Assembly: GCA_016806645.1 (NCBI GenBank)
Contig: JACSYO010001856.1
Location: 2,057,001 to 2,121,000 of the forward strand
Length of the DNA: 64,000 bases
Origin: Ophiodon elongatus
Taxonomy: Eukaryota > Chordata > Actinopteri > Perciformes > Hexagrammidae
Direction: 5' to 3'
The notes beneath the pieces were generated by a model. The model ran no database searches. It was not told where the DNA came from and saw nothing but the letters and a program-made list of their open reading frames with translations. Positions 1-16,801 of the stretch are shown piece after piece. The number at the start of each line of letters is the position of its first letter. Within the stretch, counting starts at the first letter, position 1. The position numbers and the translations under genes are program-made.

Positions 1-71
1 ACACCGTGAGCATATGGTATTCATAATGTAAAGACAAGACAAGAAGTGCCCTGTTCTTCCTTTCTTGCCCC

Positions 72-73
<2 letters not shown>

Positions 74-112
<39 letters not shown>

Positions 113-126
113 ACACACACACACAC
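74..126. repeat. (CA)n microsatellite
   Basis: Nearly uninterrupted CA dinucleotides with one T substitution, in the hcn4 intron. Confidence 0.95.
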
Positions 127-1909
127 GCACAGACATCTTGCATGCATGCTGTCTGCTCTCCACTTTGAGAGATGGCATAAGGACTCAAGGGAAGCATCTT
201 TCCAGTAAGAGCTTAGGACACGTGGGCTGCAACATCCCACAAAAGACGAGTCAAATGTGTTCTCACTAAGGTCACAGCACATGACGTCGTATCCTCCTTT
301 CTCTGAGCAGCATCCAATTTTAATTGGCGTCATTCAATTTTGATGAATGCATTGTCACTTAAGTGTGAAAATGAAACGCTTCAAGGCTATGGCGCAGTAA
401 CATCTTCTAGTGCACGAATGTAAACTGAGGCATCTTTGTGTCTGTAGCTCTAACTTGCCGAACACAGTTTTGGGAACAATAACAGTTGGGCCAGATGAAC
501 TCAAAGCAGAACAGGCCATCAGGGGACAGGACAGACGGGCAGATTTATCAAGTAGACCTTTAAGTTTATTCCCAGAGCTGCATCTTTGCTTTCACTACTT
601 TTACTCATTATTTTTTCAAAATGCTGTTTTTAGAATGAACTAAATATTGAATACAATGACATTTTATTCAGAGACGATCATTTATCTTGTGTCATGACGA
701 TATTATAGCTTTGCTAATTTGAGCTGACAAAGCCCACAATTTTGGGCTGATTATGAATCATCTCATTGTTGTTGAGGACCACACAGAAATGGGTAATTGT
801 AGAGGCGGCAGTCAGTCTGAGGAGAAAACATACGCCCCTTACAGCATAGCTACATCAACTAAGCCTGTCCTATGATTTCATGCAGGATTTGGGGAGCATT
901 GCGATGAGTCACAGGAGATGTGAGTAAGCAGTGGGAGTAGAGCGTTCATAAATAAGTAGAATGTAACTCACGAACCATCAGCGAAAAGCCGTTTTGAGCT
1001 TGATAGTGAAGTGCAATTGGTTGAATTGAGGGGCGGTGATAAACCACTGCCATGAAAAGTTAAATGAAATAAAAGTGTCATTTTTAATGAAATTTAATTA
1101 AAAAAACAAACATTTGATGAGCTTATAGTTTTTTAATAACTCATTACGTTGTTTGAAAATTCATCGGTTCATATATATTCTCCACAATCTATACATGATC
1201 ACAAATTATTGTTTATTTATTTAACATTTCACATTTTGTGACATGTTTTGTATACACATTACTCTTAGTAGAAACATTCTGATATTTTTGGGGCGAAATA
1301 GAAAAACAGAGAATTCAAAATCAGAAATGAATTGTTCAATGGTAGATTATTAGCAAATGATGTTTTACTCCGAAAAAAAATATAATCTTGCATTAATATA
1401 AGCAAACATTTGGTTGGTAGATTTTGAGTTTTCATTTGTTTTTCTATTCTTCTCAACAAATTTTTTTTTGCCTTTTGTGTGAAACCATATATTTTTCACA
1501 AGTCCTAATATTCAGGGGAGTATTGAGCTTCAGGGCAGCCGCATGCATTTAACCGCTCAGCACTCAAAGATATCTGCTAATCACTTATTGTCTATAGCTC
1601 GGAGCGAGTTGCACCAGACCCGGACCCTGCCATGGGTTTTTTTTCCTGCACTTGTAGTTCAGATGGCACCGCTAAGTGCCTGGGCTTCACTTGCTTTCTG
1701 GAAAGACAGTTAGATGAGGCCAGAGGGCTCACTGCAGCTCACCGCCTCATCTTTTCAGTGTGGGCTTCATCCAGAAGGCCACGGGACAAGAGGATTTAAT
1801 ACAGAGCTATGATGCTCCTCTCCAGAGGGGATTACTGGAGCGGTGCTATGGGAAATGGAACCCCAGCACAGATACAGCCAGGGCTGTCCCGCTAACACAC
1901 ACTTACAGT

Positions 1910-1913
<4 letters not shown>

Positions 1914-1956
<43 letters not shown>
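1914..1956. repeat. (CA)n microsatellite
   Basis: About 20 CA units followed by interrupted ACACA sequence to about 1995, in the hcn4 intron. The His/Thr open frames over it are repeat artefacts. Confidence 0.95.
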
Positions 1957-1963
<7 letters not shown>

Positions 1964-2789
1964 GCGTAAACACACAGTGTATACACACACATGCACAGAC
2001 AGGAGAGCGTGGTATTTTTACTCTCTCACATGCACACAGCTCTCTTGCTAACTTGGCCATTGTCCATTCACCCATGCTCTCTCTCTCTCTCTCACATACA
2101 TGCATAAACAGTAATGCACACGAGGTTGTTTTCATGCCATATACAGAGTACATGTTCCTCATTCTCTGCCTGTCAAATCATGCATTTTCCCTTTATCCAC
2201 TGACCTGGATCCTATTTTTATAAAGCATTATTAACAATCATCTTCACCACTCAGTGTCGATGCAAAGTCCTGTAAAATCTAATGTAATCAATTACAATCG
2301 CTGGGTAGTGAATGCTACATGATATGAATTGTGTAGTGTTGATATTGTTTTGTGGTCACTCGGCTCCAAGACAATTTTTGAGGCCATGTTTATTGGTGTT
2401 GTTTGTTGATTTTCATCATATTGAGAGGTGTTTTTGCAGTCCCTGCTTATACATGTTAATAGGGTGGATAAAGCAGAAGTCTATGTGTGACAAAGGGAAT
2501 ATGTGTGTTGTAGGGCTGTTGTTCAGGGTTGCTTTGTATGGTATAGGTGTTTTTTTTATTTTCTATCCATAGAGAAGAAGATTTCACTCATCTTAGCTGT
2601 AACATAAGGTCCAACTTTTCTGTTTAATTCATGTTACCTGTCTTTTCACTTTCTTCTATCTATACACATCAAATTGCATGGATTTTCTTTTTTAAACTGA
2701 TTATTCAGTAATGCCAGGAAGGCAGAGAGAAGATTAAATATCTGGTGCTTACCAGCATCTGTCATCGACAACAGCTAGCATGCTGTGGC

Positions 2790-2824
2790 TAATTAACTGA
2801 AAGGCTTTTCCTCTCAGTTAATTA
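2790..2824. promoter_or_regulatory. Inverted repeat of TAATTA homeodomain cores in the hcn4 intron
   Basis: TAATTAACTGA at 2790-2800 and its exact reverse complement TCAGTTAATTA at 2814-2824 are separated by 13 bp, with partial extension of the stem into the loop. Each arm carries a TAATTA homeodomain core site. The dyad is seen directly. A function as an intronic enhancer or a paired homeodomain site is inference. Confidence 0.35.
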
Positions 2825-4118
2825 TCTCCTTATACAGCTGCCTGATACGGCTGTCATTTACAGAAAGTTTTCCACCTGCAGTTCCTAATGTGAGTGGTGT
2901 GCATTGTCAAATTGCAATTGGCTACTTTGATCAAGTCTCAGATAAACAGCAGAAGGCCACAACAAACCACACAAACGTTACTCTCTTGTTGACACCAAAT
3001 TGTGTAGTTATAGGTGGTGGTGTTTCACAAAGCTTGTCACCCACACACAGCTCAATGTCATCATACCCACATATAAAGCACGATGTGTGTGCGTGTGTTT
3101 GTGTGTGGCGGCAGGTCAGGCAAATGTTAATACAAAACCCACAAACATCAACATTCTATAGAGATGTGCTATACCCAAAAAGGGAATGGCACACTGAAGA
3201 AAATCACAGTTATGGCGCAGAGTCAAACTATGCATGCGATTTCAGGAGATAACTTGGACGAAGAATTATTTAAAAAATGGATTTGTTGTAGGCTACAGGG
3301 GGGAAGGTGGGAAAGTGCATTCTGTGAGAGAATTGAGAGCATGTGTGTGAAGATGAGCTGGAAATGGGTTTCTGAGAAAGAGGGATCGTGATAGCAAACA
3401 CAGGAAGGGAGGGCAGAAGATGAGATGAAAGCTAAAGAGAAAAGACATTAGGGAATGTATACAAACACACAGCACACTAACACATACATCAAAGTCACCT
3501 AACCCCTGTCCATATAAATACACACATACATACATACATACAATATATAACATTTTATAGATGCATACAGTACATATATGTAAGTATATCCATTTACATG
3601 TTGTATATAAAGTGTATATATAGAATATCTAACCTTTATTTTCACTATACCTTACTCTCCCATACTGCCTTTCTCTCATGAATAAAACACTGGCATCATG
3701 CATACACACAAATATATTATTTTCACATACATTTGTGTGTGTGCAGACACTGACTCTCACAGAAACATATCCCACTTGACTAGTCCATGCATGCATGCTA
3801 CATCTGCATACAGTACAGATACACTTGCACCCACACACGCGGTGTATTTGCCAAGGCTCTACAGCCGTGCAGCTTGTTTAATGGAGCATTATTTTCCTGG
3901 GCATGGCAGATGAGGGCTGGCAGACCCCTGAGCTCTGAATATGGTATTACTGTGAGTTCCGGACCTATCAATTACAGAAAGGTTGTAGGTTTTAATGCTA
4001 AAAGATAGACAGTGTCACTTAGCATACAGTATCTGATGGGGATAAAAACAAAAATATTACTGGTATGACTGTTTTAACTTTCAAATTAAGTCAAAGACAG
4101 GTGAGGTCCTGGGTTTAA

Positions 4119-8248
<4,130 letters not shown>

Positions 8249-9250
8249 GGATTGATCACACCCTCCTCTACTCCTCTGAACTGAAACACACACAAACTAT
8301 CTCCATGTGTGAGATGCTTTTTTTCTGTCTTCAGACTTCACTGTGTTCCACCTCATTTTACCAAGATCTTTAAAATTACTGTGATTTAAATGACACTTTA
8401 CCGGGTAACTCGGAGCTCAGAATACTCTATATTTATTTTATGCTTTGACCTCTTCTTTTTATTCATACTGTACATAGATAGATATATATTTAAATGATAA
8501 GTTAATCAATGGACTAGGAGGGTGTGAAAAAAGATCTAAAGGACAGTCATTTTCTTTATTCCTATAACTATGCCAAATTCATCTGGTGAAGTTTTGGACG
8601 ACAATTCATTTGACTACAAAATAATACTCTTTTTCTGCAGGAACCTATGCACTAATACCTGCATGTATAAATGCTTTTTGTGTGTTTCAAAAAATATCTA
8701 ACTTTTTAGCTAAAACAAAATGCTTCGAGATAGGCTGAATCTTGTACCATCTCATACAGGATCACATATTGCTGATCCTTAAATGTATCTATTAGATTGT
8801 ACTTATTTATCCTCTGTATAAACTTTTAAAAACCTAATAAGAGATGGAGAAGAGATTTTAGGAAACCAAAAAGACTTTTCCTGTGGGGTTCATTCACCTC
8901 CTCTTGGCCCGTCAATCCTTATTTTATACCACTTTATCGTAATAATAATGTTTTTTGAAGCAGGGGGGGAAGGGGTTCAAGGAGCAACCCTCCATCTCAA
9001 TATTGAGGCATAACAATATGTGAGTGACTGGCTTTCTGCAGAGTCCTCAACCATGTCCTAACAAGCTCACTTTGTCTTCCAAGCTCATGCCGCTAATGTG
9101 TGTAGAAAGCATGTGTTGTTTTTCTTCCTGACTGTGTGCAACTGTTAATGTGTGAGTGTTAGTGCGGATAAGTGTGTGATTCAGTGGAACAATCGGATGC
9201 AAGGAAAGACTTTTCCCTGGACTGATTAAAAGGATGTTGGCCTTTTTCAC
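8249..9250 (+). other. hcn4 3' UTR (end not fixed)
   Basis: AT-rich sequence directly after the hcn4 stop. There is no canonical AATAAA close by; ATTAAA at 9225-9230 is a possible poly(A) signal, but the true end cannot be fixed by reading. Short open frames in it look random. Confidence 0.4.
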
Positions 9251-12200
9251 TCAAAACCTAGGACTTCCATTAACCACAGCTTGTGTGTTGCATTTTGTTT
9301 GTTCAAAAATAATCAAATATATAATGGCCCCAAAACTAGACGTACAGTCATTGGGCAAATGCAGTACATACAGTACACAAGCTGAAATATCTGAAAAAAG
9401 GGAAATATGCCACTTGATATTTGATTTCTGCATTACTTCTTTTACTATAGCTGCTATGTGATCAATATCGACATGTTTCCTCATTGAGGGCCAGTGCTGA
9501 GTTTGAGATGTTGAATGTATGTACATTTGGTGTTGCTAAAAGTAGATACTGTAGCTATGATGGATGCACTGTGCCCCCGGGGCTTAAGAGACTGTTCCGT
9601 AAATGACATGGTCATTGGTTAAACATCTTTGACGTTTTCATCTGCAGCCATTTCTTCTGCCAAAGTGTCCTTTAGCAAGACACAGAACTGACTCAATTGA
9701 TTTAAGGCAATCTGAATATAGTAAGACTCAGTAAGTTACCTAAAACAGCCCACTCTTTACTGCATGTTCTCCTTAAAGTTTAGCCATACTCCTGCGCTGC
9801 TTCTGTAACTGAGAGAAATTGCTCGCATGAAGGTGCAGGAAAGACCTTGACAAAATTTTTGAAGGATTTTGACTTTAGTTTTGATGACATTGCTGCAGGC
9901 GTCCCTGAATAATATACAGTACATACATGGAGCATATCTAGATTTAGCAGTACAAATCAAAGATGGGAAAAGGTCCATCATATGTGTGTATTCATTCAAA
10001 ATCTAGTGGAACTGTCAGAGAGCCTCAAAGTGGTCAAGAAAACTGAATACACAGTGGAGGACGATATCACTAAACTCCCAAAGGAGAGAAGCAGTGATAT
10101 GCTTCTACATGTTAGTCTGTAGCTCATCACCAAGACAGACCCAGGTTCCATTCAGACAGCTGAGTCCCTAACTCAGTCACAGCACTCAGCCACAGCAGCC
10201 TAATTTAACAAGACATGTCTGTAATCTCTTGACCCTCGCAGGCTATCATGGACTCACGCACAGAGGTGCACAGTGACCACGTTCTTCCCTCATTAAAGTT
10301 CCCAGAAGTCCCTATAATAAGGTATAGTGATACACATGACACGGCACGACACACAGCTGCACGTATGCTCATTAACTGACATGCACACAACAACAAGAGC
10401 ACACATTTACTTCTCCTGGCAAAGATAACAAACATTCAACAATACTTTTTTTCTTTCCACAGCATTTTGTGAAATTACTGCATTTGCTGTAAACTAATTT
10501 ATGACCAATTGTTTTTCCACTTTCTTATTGCAGTCAGATTAGACAGGCCAGTTTATATAGCCAGCACTTTTATGTACACTCATAACCAACAGCTTAATGC
10601 AGTATGCCGAGGAATGATCTGTGTTACTAATCATGGGAAATTTAGTCTATCAACAACTGACATATGATTTGATTAGGCAGAATGTAGGGGAAGTTGACAC
10701 AGCAAGAACTCTATGATTAGCTTATCATTATAGAATTACTCTTGAATTAGATTACATAAGTGAAATCAATAATGGATCATAGCTTTCATCTGGATACGCA
10801 TGACCTTTTCATGGTCTTCTTCAAAGATGGAGTAGCAGTTACTAATAGCTTGAGCAGTGTTTTGTTCACCTCTCCCACATTAGACACCTCATCTACATCT
10901 GCAGTTAAAAACTATCTGAAAGGCTCTGAAACATTTCGTTGGCCTTGAGCCTCACAGTAGGAACCATCCAGAGTGGCTAAGGGTGGGGAGGGACACAGCT
11001 CTGCGACAGAAATGACAAAGTAAACGCATAGAAGAAATTCACCTCTGGAATACTAATTGTCTTTACACAGTGTAGGCGTTAAAACCTGAGTCTTCCTGTA
11101 TCTGCTGGCCCTGAACATAGTCAAACAGACTGCTGTGCCTCGCACATCAGGTAGAGTCCCCTCTTTTTGTCACAATATGACCTTATTAAGACGTGGAGTT
11201 GGAGAACAGTTTGAAGTCGATCTGTGAGACAAAGGTGTAGATGGAAGGAGACATTGATGCTCTGAGGGAATGATGTAGTCAGACTTTTAGCCATGGGTAG
11301 GACAGGTAGATGGGAACCCTATGGGGTCCTCATGCTGACAGGGCATCTGTTTCTCATGGGGACTTCTGGCATATAGCGAGTGGATGTCAATGTAGAATTA
11401 ATTGATATGGAGCATTGATATGTCGCTAGCAGCTAGTGTATGTGTGTTTGTGTGTGTTTTCCACACTGCCTAGCAGGGTCGATGGCTGGGGCTGGACGCT
11501 GTCGGAGGACGGTGGGAAAGGGAGGCAGAGGTCATAGCTTACTGAGAGATAGACATTGGACAGGGATTGATTAGTTGGCCTGAACTTAGTCTGGTCAATT
11601 ACCACAGATAAGTGGTTGAGGGGAGGTTTGGCACAGTGTATCAGCTGAATCTGTCACTGTCAGTTAGAGAGTTGACACAATCTGCATGATGTCCTTTCTG
11701 TTTCGTTTGGGGCAACATCATTGCAAAGTCTGTCTTGGACTTTTTATGCAAGAAAACTGGCAACTTAGAATTGAGAAAAGCAGTTTTTCATTGATGGCAT
11801 TGCAGCTTTAAAATTATGTAATGTAAATGAAAATGGGTTTCATAATAATTTTCTCAACTCACAGAAGGCCATGTAATCCTTCATTCCGAGTAAAGACATG
11901 AAAATAACCGAAATGGGAGTAACAAGATTTTCACCTGACATCGATGTTTATTCTAAAAGAGGATTTGATATTTCCATCCTCGCAGACTATTTGCTGCAGC
12001 CTCGTATGTCGCGTAATGTAGTATAGAGACAGTGTTTTTGAGAGGAATCAGCTGGGAATTAGATATGGAGCCTTTGAAACTTTGTCTTCTGAGAGAAGCG
12101 AAATAAGAAAAACAACTGTGACTCACCTGCTAATGCGGGGAACTATTTTCATGATGTGTCTCCACGTCACCCATCTAAACATGGCAAGAAAACAGCTGTA

Positions 12201-15200
12201 TGAGAGTAACAGAGGAAATAGCAACGGAAGAATCCCAATAGCTGCCAGCATTCTGGCCAAACGCTCCAAGCTAAGTCAGCTCAGACAAAATAGTGGAAAA
12301 GCACCTGCCATGTCTGTGTTTTGATCCTACAAGGTATTATTCTTTAATTTCAATATCTTGCATTTGTGTGAATAGGTTGTTCTATTTCAACTGAATCTAA
12401 TCTGGGTCAGGGCTACTTAGTCTTTAGAATAAGGGGTAACAAAAGAATATTTATATAAATTCATAATGTTTGGTAGAAGTTATTCATATTTTCCTCTGCC
12501 TGAGGCCAGGCCTGGCTCTGGCCCTGCTGTCGGCCTTAGCTAGATGTGTTGTGAAGTAGCCAGCAGGTTTGTAAGTTGCTTCAACGTAACTCCCAATCGC
12601 AGAGCTTTGGTGGGGCTCCACATGGCATCTCTGTATAATTTCCAAATTCATGGTTGTTTCTGTAGAGCAGCACTCTCAGATTCTGTTTGGTGCACTTCCA
12701 ATTTCGCTGCCTAATGTTAGCCTCCCTCTCCCTTTGTACTGCCCTACTCGCCCATGAATATGGGTTGGTGAATCAGCGATGCACACTAATGAAATCATTT
12801 GCTGTGATTGAGGATTAGATGTAGCAGCAGCGGAATCGAACCTGCAATTTCTCTCGGGAGAAAAAGGCACGTGTGTTTTTTTCCGAGGCCCTCGTTATTC
12901 ATTCATGACCATAAATCCCTCCTACCCTTCCACAATCGCTCAATTTATTTTGTACACAAGCACCAGATTCAGGTGTTCCGTATGACAATGTACCTCAGAG
13001 TGATTGGATATGATATGAAGATTGCTACATGTGGTGAAAAGTTGTGTTTATCGTAGCGTCTAATATGACTGACCTCTTTTGCTGCCACTCCAGTGAGATG
13101 GAATAACACGACAATAATGTTATTTTGACCACAAAGTGAGCTGTTGGGCAGTGTAACCTGGATATGACCTAGTTTAGGGAAAGCATGCAATAGTGGGGAG
13201 CAAATAAATTCACACTACGACTGCATCACCTTCAGATCCTTCACGGTAACGGCACTGGACAGCTAACAGGCAGGAGTCTCTCTTTGTAGCTGTCAATATA
13301 AAGTCTGTGATTCATCCTACTTTACTGCTTTTTTCATATTTCAAATTTGAGATGTTTCCGTAAACTAACAAATATACTTAGATGCTTAGATTTGGTTCTG
13401 AAAATACATGGTTTCATATGTTTCTCTACTTTAAAATCCTGTGTGGAAGCCAAAGGTGATGCTGCTCTTTACTGGATTAGTCTGGGGGAAAACAGAAAGG
13501 GTACGTTCATACTACATTGGGAGAGATAAAGGTTTACTTTAAAAATCCTGCTTTCGAACCTATCCTTCATTTGCGGAAGAGTGTACTATAATTCCTCTTA
13601 ATCTGATGTTGGGAACCTAATGTTGACACGGTACTTATACAGATTTATATATTTCCATAGGACCTATTTATATTTCTGTATTTATTTTAGACTCTCTTAA
13701 TAAGTGATGTCATCATCACCATAATGATAAGCAATGTTCACCAAATTGTGTGTATGTACAGAGTTCATAACATATCCATGATTTTTAAGGAAACATGTCA
13801 TTTGCATTGTGTAATCTCTTTACTTTGGTGCGATGCAGGAGTGGGACATTATTGTTTCATAATGCTACAGAACAAGACTTTCTATCTGAAGGCTCAACCT
13901 TTTTGTTTCGTGAAGGCAGCGACCGGTTCAACACTTCTTACAAGTACACTTGACCTTTTGGGGAGGACAGCATTTTGATCGCTTTGCTATTGATCAATGG
14001 ATATCTATTTTTTCTGCATTTAACACGGGAACTATGGGAAAAAGCAATAAGGGAACTGTACAGGTATGATGTGACTGGATGTGTACCTGCGGGACTTTGT
14101 ACTGACCCACGTGACAACCACACACACAGTAGCCGTGACTCGTGGTTTGTGTGGCGGTCGAAGGAGTGAGGCAGAACCTGCATTGTCAATAAGCACACAT
14201 ACTGGATGAAATAAAACGGTATAGAATAAATATAAGGAACATCTGCCTGGAGTCTTTTTTTTCTCTGTTAACATGCAGCATGCTCTCAATTGCACATCAC
14301 AAAATTGCTTCGCACAATGCAATATGCGCACCTCTTTGTGGCATTCTGAGGCAATTTCTATTGTATAATTTTTCCTATACAGGTGTGTGGGTGCAGGAAA
14401 TGACAAATTTGTGAGGTTACTCGATAATTTTTTCCCTCTATCTTCTGAGATGTCTTTCAACTTACAAACGTTCACTCACAGATGCACACAAAGAGCGGTC
14501 AAGAGGCAGGGGAAACTCCTCAGAATACTGGATGTTGGCAGTCTGTAAAAAGGACAGTCTGCATCGGCCCCTGTGAGCACTCAGCCATCTGCTTCATTAG
14601 AATTCCCCCTTGAGGTAACCTTCCCTTCTCCAAGAGCAACTCATTGAAAGTGAAGGGCTTTGTTTTAGATTGTCTATTGTAATTACACATTATTCTCCTT
14701 CTCTGATGCCTGCTTGCTGAGAGGAGAGAACCTGGATTACAGTTGCCCACTCGCATCTGATGGCGACAAGAGAGCACGCGGGAGCGTGGTGTAATCGCTG
14801 CATGGCCGCTGCTGCCACGTGAGCCTCCTGTATGCTGCCTCGGTGTGGTTTTGTACAGCGGGCCAAATCAGCGATGTCATGGTGACATCCTCGCGGTTGA
14901 GGTGGCTGTCTCTCCGCTACCATAGCGGGACGACCAGCACTAATGCCTTCCTCTGCAGCATCTGGGATAATCTGCTCTAGTTCTTCTTGGGTCAAACTCA
15001 ACAGTAATTAATCCTACCATTACCCTGCAGGCCTCAGGGTTAAAGCACTGTATATGCGTGTGTCTCAAGTGTTTTCTTTTTCCAGATAGCCCCTTTCAAC
15101 TTCACTCTGGTACTGGAGGAGGGAGAACGCCTCGACTTTTACATAGATTATAATGTTTTAATAGTGGCATTTGAGAGGGACATGGGGATTTGGGTGGATT

Positions 15201-16073
15201 TCAGGGAAACTTGAGTGTCCTGAAAGTCTAAGATCTGTACAGAGCAGTAATGGATCAAATGTAGAGTTGTTACTGAGATTCAGAACATAACAAATGCCAT
15301 TATCTTCTTAGCACGTCCTCTTTTTTCCCTATCTAACTTATATATTTGTAAGTTTGTTTTTAAGGGAAATGCTTTTACTTTTCCCATATCTTCTCACGCC
15401 TGTAGGATGCAGGCCTGGCTGGCACTATATTATTTTGGCAGCCCAGGGCCCACAGCACTCAGAAACAAGCACACAGTAACTATGGCACATCCGTATTAGT
15501 GCATTTTTTCCTCTAAAACCCTGCCTTCAAAGCCTTTTGACATCTGCCAGTTTGTTCACAAATATTGTCCAAATGCCAACTTTGCACTGCTCCAGCTTTT
15601 GACGCACATGGCTGAAAGTTTTCTTTTTGTGTCCATGTGTATGTGTGTTTTCATGCATGTGGGTGACTCTGTACTTGTGCATGCCTCCTGGGATTGAGTT
15701 CATGAAAGCATACGCATGGATAACATCAGAAAGATGGCCACAGGTTGCCAACCTGATGTCCCCACTCTGCCTCTTGCTCTGCCAACCCCCCACCCCAAAA
15801 AACCCAGGCCCTCTGCTCACTCCTTCCGTCCCTTGCTGAAATATCATGATGGTCAGGAATGGGCCATATATGCCCTACATAGAGGAAGAGGAAAACAACT
15901 GAACTATGTGTGGGTTAGTATTTGGAAAAAAAAGGCTCCAAGCTAATAGTCCCTATCATCAGGAGGAGACATGTGAAATTTGATTAGCTCAGTGGTGAAT
16001 GCACACATGTCCAATTAGATTTCCTTGTCCATGAGTTCTATAGACATATAAGACACTATATGTCAGTGGTGGA
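9251..16073. other. Intergenic spacer, no gene supported
   Basis: No open frame here has a splice context or a recognisable protein. GC content changes locally around 11300-11560, 12480-12560 and 14700-14950. GGATTA-type homeodomain sites occur near 12812 and an AT-rich motif cluster near 14590-14700. Some of these may be conserved non-coding DNA, but nothing more can be said from sequence alone. Confidence 0.5.
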
Positions 16074-16801
16074 AACAGGTACATTTACTCAAGTACTGTA
16101 CTAGAGCACAAATTCAAAGTACTTGTACTTGTACTAAATATTTCCATCAGAGTCCACTTAAAACGTCCATCCCGCTACATTTCAGAGTGAAATATTGCTA
16201 TTTTTTACTGCACTATTTGACATGTGGGGTTTCTAGTTCATTTTCAGATTATTTATTTTTTATTTACAAAATAAATAAGTTTATGAAAATCAATACATTG
16301 TTCAAGTACAAATTTAAGATTAAACCTGCGTTTTTTGTCATGTTGTGACCCCTCACAAAAAAATGTGTGCCAGCTCTGGATCTACAAGTTGTTAGTCCCA
16401 TCAAAGAGACTGAATAAGGTCCAACGAAATAAAACTAACCCACTTGTAGTATCAAAAAAAGAAAAGATATGTGGAGCAGAACTTTGTTCTTTTATATTTT
16501 TTCCCTCTCCCGTTATTCACCTCATGACACCAAGGGGGTGGTATCGAGCTCCTTCTGCCCACATGTGGAAGTTGCTTCCAATGGTTAGGCCAGTGACTTT
16601 CATTTTTGCTTGCTACTATTGGTGTGTGAATGGGTGAATAAGAGTCAAATTAGAAAGATTTTTTGAAAAAAATATGCTACTGTACTTTTGTACTACTTAA
16701 GTAGAATTAAAAATTATGGACATTTACGTGTAGCATATTCTTACATTGTGATATTGGTTGTTTAACTTAAGTAATGGATCGGAGTACTTCTTCCACCCCT
16801 G
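16074..16801. mobile_element. Non-autonomous hAT-type DNA transposon (MITE), about 0.73 kb
   Basis: The left end reads CAGTGGTGGAAACAGGTAC and the right end, reverse complemented, CAGGGGTGGAAGAAGTAC: imperfect terminal inverted repeats. The element is flanked by 8-bp near-identical direct repeats, ctatatgt (16066-16073) and ctatattc (16802-16809), the size expected of a hAT target-site duplication. The ACTCAAGTACTGTACT sequence inside the left end is familiar from an abundant teleost family. A 100-codon open frame inside has no transposase signature, so the element depends on an autonomous partner. Confidence 0.75.

Noticed and set aside
1760..2223. His/Thr-rich and Cys/Val-rich open frames over the CA tract
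   Set aside because: Products of translating a dinucleotide microsatellite; the same applies at 19.8 kb and 62.1 kb.
16335..16637. 100-codon open frame inside the MITE
   Set aside because: No transposase motif; the element is non-autonomous and the frame looks random.
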